Source: Vicinamibacteria bacterium (lineage in GTDB: Bacteria > Acidobacteriota > Vicinamibacteria > Vicinamibacterales > UBA2999). Taken from it: a stretch of 19,480 nt of DNA. The notes beneath the pieces are model-generated. The model did not search any database. It was given only the letters and a program-made list of their open reading frames with translations, and was not told the DNA's origin. The number at the start of each line of letters is the position of its first letter. Within the stretch, counting starts at the first letter, position 1. The DNA is taken from positions 1-19,480 of the forward strand of contig JAICQE010000073.1 in the NCBI GenBank assembly GCA_025938035.1, read 5' to 3'. The translations under genes were made by a program, and so were the position numbers. Of this stretch, positions 1 through 6,528 are shown piece after piece.

Positions 1-6
1 ACGCCA

Positions 7-189
7 ATGCCAAATCCGAAACGCTGTCACTCCAAGGCACGCACCGCCAAGCGGCGCACGCACGACACGTTGACCGCCGCGACCACGGGGATGTGTCCGC
101 AGTGCCACGAGCCCAAGGCGCCGCATCGCATCTGTCCGCATTGCGGCTACTACAAGGGCCGAGCCGTACGACCTGTAGACGAAGAATAG
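7..189 (+). CDS. rpmF: 50S ribosomal protein L32
   Basis: Small protein of the large ribosomal subunit. The 60-residue product has the family's usual length and layout. A basic N-terminal arm contains MPNPKR and AKRRTHD, and is followed by a zinc ribbon with CPQC (Cys30, Cys33) and CPHC (Cys43, Cys46), so all four metal ligands are present. The ATG at 7 gives the normal N-terminus. Its ribosome binding site lies largely outside the window, since only six bases precede it. rpmF directly upstream of plsX is a widely conserved order, linking ribosome and membrane lipid synthesis. The 115-nt gap to plsX holds a hairpin repeat. Identification is secure. Confidence 0.97.
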   Translation: MPNPKRCHSKARTAKRRTHDTLTAATTGMCPQCHEPKAPHRICPHCGYYKGRAVRPVDEE

Positions 190-199
190 TTTCCGGGAT

Positions 200-215
200 G
201 CTTTCACCGGAAAGC
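200..215 (+). other. Small perfect hairpin after rpmF
   Basis: GCTTTC (200-205) pairs perfectly with GAAAGC (210-215) across a 4-nt loop, 11 nt after the rpmF stop. No T-run follows, so it is not a classical intrinsic terminator. Its last base touches the larger octad hairpin at 215-290, so the two stems could stack. Confidence 0.4.
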
Positions 216-290
216 GACACACAGAGACACCGAGACACCGAGGACGTTTTCAAGCATCTGATCTCGGTGCCTCAGTGCCTCGGTGTGTCG
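215..290 (+). repeat. Octad hairpin repeat upstream of plsX (CACNGAGN type)
   Basis: The left arm 215-242 and right arm 263-290 are reverse complements at 24 of 28 positions, separated by a 20-nt AT-richer loop (243-262). Each arm is a tandem array of 8-nt units: the left reads CACAGAGA, CACCGAGA, CACCGAGG. The element ends 14 nt before the plsX GTG. It is the same unit family as 4607-4672 and 16776-16845. Confidence 0.85.
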
Positions 291-304
291 TCGGCGGTGA
301 TCGT

Positions 305-1309
305 GTGATCCGCATTGCGGTCGACGCGATGGGCGGTGATCACGCCCCGGATACCATGGTCGACGGCGCCGTTGCCGCCGCGCGGCACCTGGAGGCCGAG
401 ATCCTGCTCGTCGGCGCGCGGGATCGGATCGAAGCGGCGCTCCTGCCGCACCTCCACGCCGGGCGCCAGCGCATCCGCGTCGTCGACGCTCCTGAAGTCG
501 TGGAAATGACCGAGGCGCCCGCGGCCGCCCTCCGCCGGAAACGGCGGGCGTCGGTCCGCGTGGCCGCCGAATGCGTGGCGAAGGGCGAGGCCGTTGCGCT
601 GGTCAGTGCCGGACATACCGGCGCCTCCGTCATGGCCGCCTATTCCGCCTTCGGAACGCTCGCCGGCGTCGATCGGCCTGCCCTGGCGACCACCATCCCC
701 ACTCGCACGAGCCCCGCCGTGCTGCTCGACGCCGGTGCCAGCGTCGAATGCCGGCCGCAGCATCTCCTGCAGTTTGCGGTCATGGGCGGTGTGTACGCCC
801 GTGTGGCGCTGGGCGCGCCGAACCCGCGTGTGGGTCTGCTCTCGATCGGCGAGGAAGCCAACAAGGGCAACGAACTGACGCGCGAGGCGCATCGCCTGCT
901 GAAGCAGGCGCCGATCAACTTCGTCGGCAACGTCGAGGGCCGGGAGATTTACAGCGGCGTGGCCGACGTCATCGTCTGCGACGGCTTCACGGGAAACATC
1001 GTGCTCAAGACGAGCGAAGGGCTCGTCGAGGCGGTGGAGACGCTGCTCGGGGACGAGCTGCAGGGGACGTTTTCCAGTCAGGTTGGATATCTGTTGTCCC
1101 GCCGGGCGTTTCGCCGCTTCCGCCGGCGCGTGGACTACTCGGAGTACGGCGGCGCCATCCTGCTGGGTGTTGCCGGCCTGGCCGTGGTGTGCCACGGCCG
1201 CTCGTCGGCGAAAGCGGTTCGCAACGCCATCGCGATGGCCTACCGCTTCGCGTCCAGCGATTTCATTCATCGCGTCGAACGTGAGATCGCGGCGGCGGCC
1301 GTCTCGTGA
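305..1309 (+). CDS. plsX: Phosphate acyltransferase PlsX
   Basis: Converts acyl-ACP plus phosphate to acyl-phosphate, the acyl donor for PlsY in phosphatidic acid synthesis; peripheral membrane enzyme. From the GTG at 305 the product is 334 residues, typical of the family. It opens IRIAVDAMGGDHAP (residues 2-15), and carries LSIGEEANKGNE near 180-190 and CDGFTGN from Cys225, all PlsX hallmarks. An upstream in-frame GTG at 275 is rejected because it lies inside the octad hairpin and would add ten non-homologous residues. GGCGGTGA just before 305 is a weak ribosome binding site. The gene overlaps fabD by 4 nt (GTGA), implying coupled translation. No fabH sits between plsX and fabD, where it commonly occurs. 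Confidence 0.96.
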   Translation: MIRIAVDAMGGDHAPDTMVDGAVAAARHLEAEILLVGARDRIEAALLPHLHAGRQRIRVVDAPEVVEMTEAPAAALRRKRRASVRVAAECVAKGEAVALVSAGHTGASVMAAYSAFGTLAGVDRPALATTIPTRTSPAVLLDAGASVECRPQHLLQFAVMGGVYARVALGAPNPRVGLLSIGEEANKGNELTREAHRLLKQAPINFVGNVEGREIYSGVADVIVCDGFTGNIVLKTSEGLVEAVETLLGDELQGTFSSQVGYLLSRRAFRRFRRRVDYSEYGGAILLGVAGLAVVCHGRSSAKAVRNAIAMAYRFASSDFIHRVEREIAAAAVS

Positions 1310-2250
1310 TCGCGTTCATCTTTCCAGGGCAGGGTTCCCAGAGAGTCGGGATGGGGCGCGAGCTTGCTGACGCGTATCCCGCTGCCCGCCACGCGTTCGC
1401 GGAGGCCGACGCTGCTTTTGGCGACGGCAGTGACTCCAGGCATCTGAGCGAGCTGTGTTTTCACGGCCCGGAGGATCAGCTGACGCTGACGGAGACGACG
1501 CAGGCGGCCATTCTTGCCGTCAGCACGGCCGCCTGTCGCGTCCTCGTCGAGCATGGCGTAGAGCCTGCGTTTGTCGCCGGTCACAGCCTCGGCGAATACT
1601 CGGCCAACGTTGCGGCCGGCACATTCGAATTCGGCGACGCGGTGGCGACGGTCCGGCGGCGCGGACGCTACATGCAGGAGGCGGTTCCCGTCGGCACCGG
1701 TGCGATGGCCGCGATCCTGGGCAGCGACGTGGACACCGTGACACGGGCCTGCGAGGAAGCTGCGGGCGGCGAGGTGGTCAGTCCGGCGAACATCAATGGG
1801 CCCGGGCAGGTCGTCATCGCGGGCGCTGCGGCTGCCGTTCAACGGGCGTGCGAGCGGGCGAGGGCGCTCGGGGCGAAACGGGCAGTGCCGCTGTCGGTCA
1901 GCGCCCCATTCCACTGCGCGCTGATGAAGCCGGCTGAAGATCGCCTGGCGCCCGAGCTGCGGGCGCTCCCGGTCCGCGCCCCGCGCGTCCCGGTGGTTGC
2001 CAACGTCGACGCCGAGCCGAAGCGCGATGCGGCGGCCGCCATCGAGGCGCTCGTCCGCCAGGTATCGGCGCCCGTCCGCTGGGAAGCGGTGGTCCGCCGC
2101 CTTGCGTCCGAGGGCGTTACTACGTATGTTGAGGTAGGCCCGGGAACGGTGCTGAGCGGTCTCGTTAAGAAAATCCACCCGGATTCACGCATAGTCTCGT
2201 TCGGGTCGCCGGCGGATCTCGCCGCGGTCGTCGCTGCATGCTCGACTTAG
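1306..2250 (+). CDS. fabD: Malonyl-CoA:ACP transacylase FabD
   Basis: Transfers malonyl from CoA to acyl carrier protein, supplying the extender unit for fatty acid elongation in the cytoplasm. The product is 314 residues, normal for FabD. It opens IAFIFPGQGSQ (residues 2-12). The nucleophile elbow GHSLGEYSA places the catalytic Ser at 94, and SAPFHCALM gives the catalytic His at 203. The QAAI segment is near 66-69. The GTG start at 1306 overlaps the plsX stop in GTGA and no separate ribosome binding site is visible, so translation is probably coupled. Its 3' end overlaps fabG by 13 nt. Every catalytic residue I looked for is present. Confidence 0.96.
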   Translation: MIAFIFPGQGSQRVGMGRELADAYPAARHAFAEADAAFGDGSDSRHLSELCFHGPEDQLTLTETTQAAILAVSTAACRVLVEHGVEPAFVAGHSLGEYSANVAAGTFEFGDAVATVRRRGRYMQEAVPVGTGAMAAILGSDVDTVTRACEEAAGGEVVSPANINGPGQVVIAGAAAAVQRACERARALGAKRAVPLSVSAPFHCALMKPAEDRLAPELRALPVRAPRVPVVANVDAEPKRDAAAAIEALVRQVSAPVRWEAVVRRLASEGVTTYVEVGPGTVLSGLVKKIHPDSRIVSFGSPADLAAVVAACST

Positions 2251-2978
2251 CCGGAAAGATTGCGATCGTGACGGGCGCCTCGCGCGGCATCGGCCGTGCG
2301 ATCGCGCACACGCTTGCGGCCCGCGGCGCCGTGGTCGTTGCGGCGGCGCGCGGTGAGCACTCCGCCGCCACGGTGGCCGAGATTCGCGAGGCGGGACGGC
2401 AGGCCGAAGCCGGATCCGTTGACGTCACCGACGCCGCGTCCGTCGACGCGCTGGTTGCCGGTGTGCTGGAGCGCCACCAGCGCATCGATATCCTCGTCAA
2501 CAACGCCGGCATCACGCGCGATCAGCTGATGCTGCGGATGAAGCGCGACGACTGGGATCAGGTGCTGTCCACGAATCTGACGGCGGCGTTCACGTGCGTG
2601 CAGGCGGTGTTGAAGCCGATGATCAAGCAGCGCAGCGGCCGCATCATCAGCATCAGCTCCGTCGTCGGACAGATGGGCAATGCGGGGCAGGTGAACTACG
2701 CCGCGTCAAAGGCCGGACTGATCGGGTTCAGCAAGGCGCTCGCGCGCGAAGTCGCGTCCCGCAACATCACCGTGAACGTCGTGACGCCGGGATTGGTCGA
2801 CACGGACATGACGAAGGCGATCACAGACAAGGCGCAGGCCGATTGGGCGTCCGCAATTCCGCTCGGCCGCCTCGGAACGGCGGAGGAAGTCGCCGCGGCC
2901 GTCTGTTTCCTGGCCTCGGATGAGGCGGCGTATATTACAGGGCACGTACTCGCCGTTAATGGCGGTATGTACATGTGA
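2238..2978 (+). CDS. fabG: 3-oxoacyl-ACP reductase FabG
   Basis: NADPH-dependent reductase of the 3-ketoacyl-ACP intermediate in fatty acid elongation. It is a 246-residue short-chain dehydrogenase. The cofactor loop TGASRGIG is at residues 12-19, NNAG at 88-91, and the catalytic triad is Ser141, Tyr154 and Lys158 (YAASK). The C-terminal GHVLAVNGGMYM is typical of FabG and argues against a generic short-chain dehydrogenase. The ATG at 2238 lies inside the end of fabD, giving a 13-nt overlap. The 101-nt gap to acpP is largely filled by a heptad hairpin, so acpP may be expressed partly independently. Confidence 0.96.
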   Translation: MLDLAGKIAIVTGASRGIGRAIAHTLAARGAVVVAAARGEHSAATVAEIREAGRQAEAGSVDVTDAASVDALVAGVLERHQRIDILVNNAGITRDQLMLRMKRDDWDQVLSTNLTAAFTCVQAVLKPMIKQRSGRIISISSVVGQMGNAGQVNYAASKAGLIGFSKALAREVASRNITVNVVTPGLVDTDMTKAITDKAQADWASAIPLGRLGTAEEVAAAVCFLASDEAAYITGHVLAVNGGMYM

Positions 2979-2990
2979 GGGCGTGTAAGG

Positions 2991-3053
2991 CAAAAGTCAA
3001 AAGGCAAAGGTCAAAAGATCTTTTGCCTTTTGCCTTTTGACTTTTGACTTTCA
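2991..3053 (+). repeat. Heptad hairpin repeat upstream of acpP (CAAAAGN type)
   Basis: Nine consecutive 7-nt units run without a register slip. Four CAAAAGN-type units fill 2991-3018. Five complementary units of the NCTTTTG type fill 3019-3053, the last imperfect. Arms 2991-3018 and 3019-3046 match as reverse complements at 26 of 28 positions with no spacer at the centre (CAAAAGATCTTTTG, 3012-3025). The element begins 12 nt after the fabG stop and ends 26 nt before acpP, leaving the acpP ribosome binding site free. It is strikingly AT-rich against flanking GC-rich genes. Confidence 0.9.
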
Positions 3054-3069
3054 AGTTTCACTTGGAACC

Positions 3070-3079
3070 GGAGGAATAG
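3070..3079 (+). promoter_or_regulatory. Strong ribosome binding site of acpP
   Basis: GGAGGA at 3070-3075 with short spacing to the ATG at 3080. This is the clearest Shine-Dalgarno sequence in the window, in keeping with the very high ACP output cells need. It lies just outside the preceding hairpin, so it stays accessible when the hairpin folds. Confidence 0.8.
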
Positions 3080-3322
3080 ATGGCAGTCGCAGACAAGGTG
3101 AAGAGCATCATCGTCGAGCAGCTGGGCGTGGACGAGGAAGAAGTGACGCCGGACGCGTCGTTCGTCGACGATCTCGGCGCCGACTCGCTCGACACGGTGG
3201 AGCTCGTCATGGCGTTCGAAGAGGAGTTCGGGATCGAGATTCCGGACGAGGACGCCGAGAAGATCACCCGCGTGAAGGAAGCCATCGAGTACATCGAGGC
3301 CCACGGCAAGGGCAAGAAGTAG
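3080..3322 (+). CDS. acpP: Acyl carrier protein
   Basis: Carries growing acyl chains on a 4'-phosphopantetheine arm for FabD, FabF, FabG and PlsX. It is an acidic 80-residue protein. The prosthetic group attaches at Ser36 in [14 protein letters not shown], the canonical position. The helix II-III region [15 protein letters not shown] follows. The start is set by the strong GGAGGA site. The lysine-rich tail GKGKK is slightly longer than in E. coli ACP. It sits between fabG and fabF as in the standard cluster, with 31 nt to fabF. Confidence 0.98.
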   Translation: MAVADKVKSIIVEQLGVDEEEVTPDASFVDDLGADSLDTVELVMAFEEEFGIEIPDEDAEKITRVKEAIEYIEAHGKGKK

Positions 3323-3344
3323 TTTCGGGCCGAGTCCCTGGAAT

Positions 3345-3353
3345 GGAGCAGCG
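3345..3353 (+). promoter_or_regulatory. Ribosome binding site deciding the fabF TTG start
   Basis: GGAG at 3345-3348 lies 5 nt before TTG 3354. Together with the expected FabF N-terminus (NRRVVITGIG) it supports a rare TTG start. Confidence 0.55.
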
Positions 3354-4595
3354 TTGAACAGGCGGGTCGTCATTACCGGCATCGGACTGGTGTCGGCGCT
3401 CGGTCTCGGCACGCGCGAGACGTGGGTGGCACTGCTGGCCGGGCAGAGCGGCGTCACGCGGGTCACGCGCTTCGACATCACCGGCTACGCGGCGCAGATC
3501 GCCGCCGAGGTCAAGGGCTTCGACCCGCTCAACTGGATCGAGAAGAAGGACATCAAGAAGATGGACCTCTTCATCCAGTATTCGATCGCGGCGGCGCAGT
3601 TCGCGATGGACGATGCGAAGCTGACGATCACGCCGGAGATCGCGCCCGACGTCGGCGCCTTCATCGGCTCCGGCATCGGCGGGTTCATCACCATCGAACG
3701 CGAGCACGAGGCGCTGCTCAAAGGCGGGCCGCGGAAAATATCGCCGTTCTTCATTCCGTCGGCGATCATCAACCTGGCGTCGGGCCAGGTGTCGATCCGG
3801 TTCGGGGCCAAGGGGCCCAACCTGGCGACGTGCACCGCGTGCTCGGCGTCGGCGCATGCGGTCGGCGAGTCGTACGAGATCATCAAGCGCGGCGACGCGA
3901 CGGCGATGATTGCCGGCGGCTCCGAGGCGGCGATCACGCCGATGAGCCTCGGCGGGTTCGCGCAGCTGCGGGCGCTCTCGACCCGGAACGACGCGCCGGA
4001 GCGCGCCAGCCGGCCGTTCGACGTCGATCGCGACGGCTTCATCATCGGCGAGGGGGCGGGCGTCCTGATCCTCGAGGAGCTGGAACACGCCCGGCAGCGC
4101 GGCGCGACAATCTACGCGGAGATCGTCGGCTACGGCTCGACGTCCGATGCGTACCACATGACCGCGCCGTCCGAGGACGGCGACGGCGCGCGGCGGGTCA
4201 TGGCGATGGCGATCCGCAAGGCGGGGGTCGCACCCGACCAGGTGGATTACATCAACGCCCACGGCACCTCGACCCCCTACAACGACAAGCTGGAAACGCT
4301 CGCCATCAAGAACTGCTTCGGCGAGCACGCCCGGAAGCTGGCGATTTCCTCCACCAAGTCGATGACCGGTCACCTTCTCGGCGGGGCCGGCGGGCTCGAG
4401 GCCGGGATTTCGGCGCTGGCGGTCTTTCACGACGAGGTGCCGCCGACGATCAACCTCGACAATCCCGATCCGGAGTGCGATCTCGACTACGTCCCGCACA
4501 AGAGCCGGAAGATGCCGGTTCGCTACGCGCTCTCGAACTCCTTCGGTTTCGGTGGCACGAACGCTGCTTTGCTGTTCAAGAAGTACGAAGGCTGA
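3354..4595 (+). CDS. fabF: 3-oxoacyl-ACP synthase II FabF
   Basis: Condenses acyl-ACP with malonyl-ACP to elongate fatty acids. The 413-residue product matches FabF length and begins MNRRVVITGIGLVSALG from a TTG start backed by GGAG. The catalytic triad falls at the textbook positions: Cys163 (TACSAS), His303 (NAHGTSTPYND) and His340 (TGHLLGGAGG). The glycine-rich NSFGFGGTNA is near the C-terminus. It is the last gene of the fatty acid synthesis run. The next gap holds an octad hairpin, and electron transfer flavoprotein genes follow in the same direction. Because fabH is absent here, this is the only condensing enzyme in the window. Confidence 0.97.
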   Translation: MNRRVVITGIGLVSALGLGTRETWVALLAGQSGVTRVTRFDITGYAAQIAAEVKGFDPLNWIEKKDIKKMDLFIQYSIAAAQFAMDDAKLTITPEIAPDVGAFIGSGIGGFITIEREHEALLKGGPRKISPFFIPSAIINLASGQVSIRFGAKGPNLATCTACSASAHAVGESYEIIKRGDATAMIAGGSEAAITPMSLGGFAQLRALSTRNDAPERASRPFDVDRDGFIIGEGAGVLILEELEHARQRGATIYAEIVGYGSTSDAYHMTAPSEDGDGARRVMAMAIRKAGVAPDQVDYINAHGTSTPYNDKLETLAIKNCFGEHARKLAISSTKSMTGHLLGGAGGLEAGISALAVFHDEVPPTINLDNPDPECDLDYVPHKSRKMPVRYALSNSFGFGGTNAALLFKKYEG

Positions 4596-4606
4596 TATCC
4601 GAAATC

Positions 4607-4672
4607 GCCACGGAGGCACGGAAACACGGAGCATAAACAGGATTCTTCTCCGTGCCTCGGTGTCTCCGTGGC
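4607..4672 (+). repeat. Octad hairpin repeat upstream of etfB (CACGGAGN type)
   Basis: Arms 4607-4631 and 4648-4672 are reverse complements at 21 of 25 positions around a 16-nt AT-rich loop (4632-4647). Each arm holds three CACGGAG-like units at an 8-nt period, with outer ends GCCACGGAG and CTCCGTGGC. It starts 11 nt after the fabF stop and ends 21 nt before etfB. The left arm contains GGAGG and the right arm CTCC, so Shine-Dalgarno-like and anti-Shine-Dalgarno-like sequences pair with each other. Confidence 0.88.
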
Positions 4673-4693
4673 CTATGAGCATGGGGCCCACGG

Positions 4694-5455
4694 ATGAAGA
4701 TTGCTGTCTGTATCAAGCAGGTCCCCACCCGGGAGTGGCAGCCGCGTCTCAACGACGACAAGACGTGGATTCGCGAGCAGGACGCCAGCTACGAGATGAA
4801 CGAGCCGGACGCCTATGCGCTCGAAGAGGCGCTGCGTCTGCGCGAGCAGCACGGCGGGGAGGTGGTTGTCTGTTCGGCCGGCCCCGCCCGCGTCCAGCAG
4901 GTGATTCGCGAGGCGCTGGCGCGCGGAGCGGACCGCGCGATCCATGTGGAAGACGATCGCCTCGCCGCCGCTGATGCGTTCGTCACGGCGGACGCCCTTG
5001 CCGCCGCGATGACCGACGAACGATTCGACCTGGTCCTGACGGGGCTGCAGTCGGACGATCAGGGCCAGGCGCAGACGGGGGTGGTGCTGGCCGAGCGGCT
5101 GGCGATGCCGCACTCGACGATCATCATGGACGTCCAGATCAGCGATTCCTCGCTGAAGGTCAAACGCGAGCTCGAAGGCGGCTGGTTCCAGTGGATCGCG
5201 ATGCCGCTGCCGGCGCTGCTGACGATCCAGAGCGGCATCAACCAACTGCGCTACGCGACGTTGAAGGGCATCATGGCGGCCAAGAAGAAGGAGATCCGGA
5301 AGGCCGCCATGCCGGCCGACCTTCGACCGAGCCAGCAGATCGTCGGCCTGGCGGTGCCGGCGCGCGCGAAACAGACGCGGCTGATCGACGGATCCGCCGG
5401 CGAGGCCGCCAAGGAGCTGACGCGCCTCCTCCGTGAAGAGGCGAGGGCGCTGTGA
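4694..5455 (+). CDS. etfB: Electron transfer flavoprotein beta subunit
   Basis: Beta subunit of the ETF heterodimer, which collects electrons from acyl-CoA and related dehydrogenases. The product is 253 residues and opens MKIAVCIKQVP. GLQSDDQGQAQTG (about 115-127) is the AMP-binding segment. VKRELEGGW followed by LLTIQSGINQLRYATLKG and IMAAKKKEI form the conserved ETF-beta signature and the loop that docks to partner dehydrogenases. The ATG at 4694 has GGGG about 9 nt upstream as a weak binding site. It overlaps etfA by 4 nt (GTGA). Placement right after the fab genes puts lipid synthesis beside the electron acceptor for lipid oxidation. Confidence 0.96.
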   Translation: MKIAVCIKQVPTREWQPRLNDDKTWIREQDASYEMNEPDAYALEEALRLREQHGGEVVVCSAGPARVQQVIREALARGADRAIHVEDDRLAAADAFVTADALAAAMTDERFDLVLTGLQSDDQGQAQTGVVLAERLAMPHSTIIMDVQISDSSLKVKRELEGGWFQWIAMPLPALLTIQSGINQLRYATLKGIMAAKKKEIRKAAMPADLRPSQQIVGLAVPARAKQTRLIDGSAGEAAKELTRLLREEARAL

Positions 5456-6441
5456 TTCTCGTCATCGCCGAGCAGCGGGACGGGAAGCTGAATCGCGCCT
5501 CGTGGGAAGCGATCGCCGCGGCGCAGGCGTTTGCCGGCTTGTCCGCCGGAGCCTCGGCGACGGCCGATCCTGTAAAAGTGGCCATCCTTGGCGCGTCGAT
5601 CGGCGCTCCCGCATCCGAGCTGGCGGCCGCGGCCGTCGCGGAGGTCCTGGTCGCGGAGAACGCAGCGTTCGCGTCGTACACGCCCGACGGCTACACGATG
5701 GGCATCAGCGCGCTCGTGGATCAGACGAAGCCGACCTTCGTGCTGATGCCGCACACGTATCAGACCCGCGATTGCGCTCCGGCGATTGCGGCGCGGATGC
5801 GGAAAGCGCTCATCACGGACGTCACCGGAATTTCCGGCGCCGGCGCGAACGCGACGTTCACGCGTCCGATGTTTCAGGGGAAGCTCGCCGCACAGGTGAA
5901 GCCGCTTGGCGATCCGCCATTTTTTGTCACGGTCCAGATCGGCGCCTTCCGCGCCGACGCAGTGCAAAAGGGCGGTTCCGCCCAGGTGACACCGGTGGCC
6001 GTGCCGATTGACGCCTCGGCGATCCGGCAGAAGCCGGAGCCGCCCTTTCAAGAGGCGAAGCAGGCCGTCGATCTCGGCCAGGCCGAACGCATCGTCGCCG
6101 TCGGCCGCGGCATCAAGTCGCAGGAGAACATCGCCGTCGCCGAGAAGCTGGCGAAGGCGATGGGTGCGGAGCTCGCGGCGTCGCGCCCGATCTGCGACAA
6201 CGGCTGGCTGCCGATGGAACGGCAGATCGGCAGTTCGGGTCAGACCGTGGCGCCCAAGCTGTACGTCGCGCTCGGGATCTCGGGCGCCATCCAGCATCTC
6301 GTCGGCATGAAGGGCGCGCGCACCATCGTCGCCATCAACAAGGACGCCGACGCCCCGATCTTCGAAGTCGCGGACTATGGCATTGTCGGCGATCTGTTCG
6401 AGGTCGTGCCGGCACTGATCGCCGAGCTCGAAAAGTCTTAA
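5452..6441 (+). CDS. etfA: Electron transfer flavoprotein alpha subunit
   Basis: FAD-binding partner of EtfB. The 329-residue product has an ETF N-terminal domain ([20 protein letters not shown]) and a C-terminal FAD domain. The latter contains [27 protein letters not shown], and [20 protein letters not shown], the family signature. The GTG start at 5452 overlaps etfB in GTGA, ensuring balanced subunit synthesis. The final base of its TAA stop is also the first base of the nonad repeat at 6441. The partner gene after the repeat is ETF:quinone oxidoreductase, as expected for a respiratory ETF. No bifurcating partner such as Bcd is present. Confidence 0.96.
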   Translation: MILVIAEQRDGKLNRASWEAIAAAQAFAGLSAGASATADPVKVAILGASIGAPASELAAAAVAEVLVAENAAFASYTPDGYTMGISALVDQTKPTFVLMPHTYQTRDCAPAIAARMRKALITDVTGISGAGANATFTRPMFQGKLAAQVKPLGDPPFFVTVQIGAFRADAVQKGGSAQVTPVAVPIDASAIRQKPEPPFQEAKQAVDLGQAERIVAVGRGIKSQENIAVAEKLAKAMGAELAASRPICDNGWLPMERQIGSSGQTVAPKLYVALGISGAIQHLVGMKGARTIVAINKDADAPIFEVADYGIVGDLFEVVPALIAELEKS

Positions 6442-6520
6442 ACCGCGAAGCTCGCGAAGAAAAACTACAATTTGGGTTGTGTGCGTCGCGGCCTTCGCGT
6501 TCTTCGCGCCCTTCGCGGTT
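6441..6520 (+). repeat. Nonad hairpin repeat upstream of ETF-QO (CGCGAAGNN type)
   Basis: Left arm 6441-6460 and right arm 6501-6520 match as reverse complements at 18 of 20 positions. CGCGAAG occurs at 6444 and 6453. CTTCGCG occurs at 6493, 6502 and 6511, a strict 9-nt period. The right side has one more unit than the left. The intervening bases (from 6461) are AT-rich. The element shares a base with the etfA stop and ends 8 nt before the ETF-QO start. Confidence 0.87.
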
Positions 6521-6528
6521 GAAAACCG

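Noticed and set aside
215..290. CRISPR-like array or intrinsic terminator reading of the hairpin elements
   Set aside because: Units are only 7-9 nt with no spacers, so they are not CRISPR. Stems are not followed by T-runs, so classical terminators are not supported.
272..1270. 332-codon open frame antisense to plsX
   Set aside because: Shadow of plsX with no recognisable motif.
3264..4691. 475-codon open frame antisense to fabF
   Set aside because: Its N-terminal part reads through the octad hairpin (HGDTEARRR) and the rest mirrors fabF codons. No family resemblance.
6493..6517. Insertion sequence ends or MITE
   Set aside because: No transposase, no target-site duplication visible, and unit sequences differ among elements, unlike copies of one mobile element.
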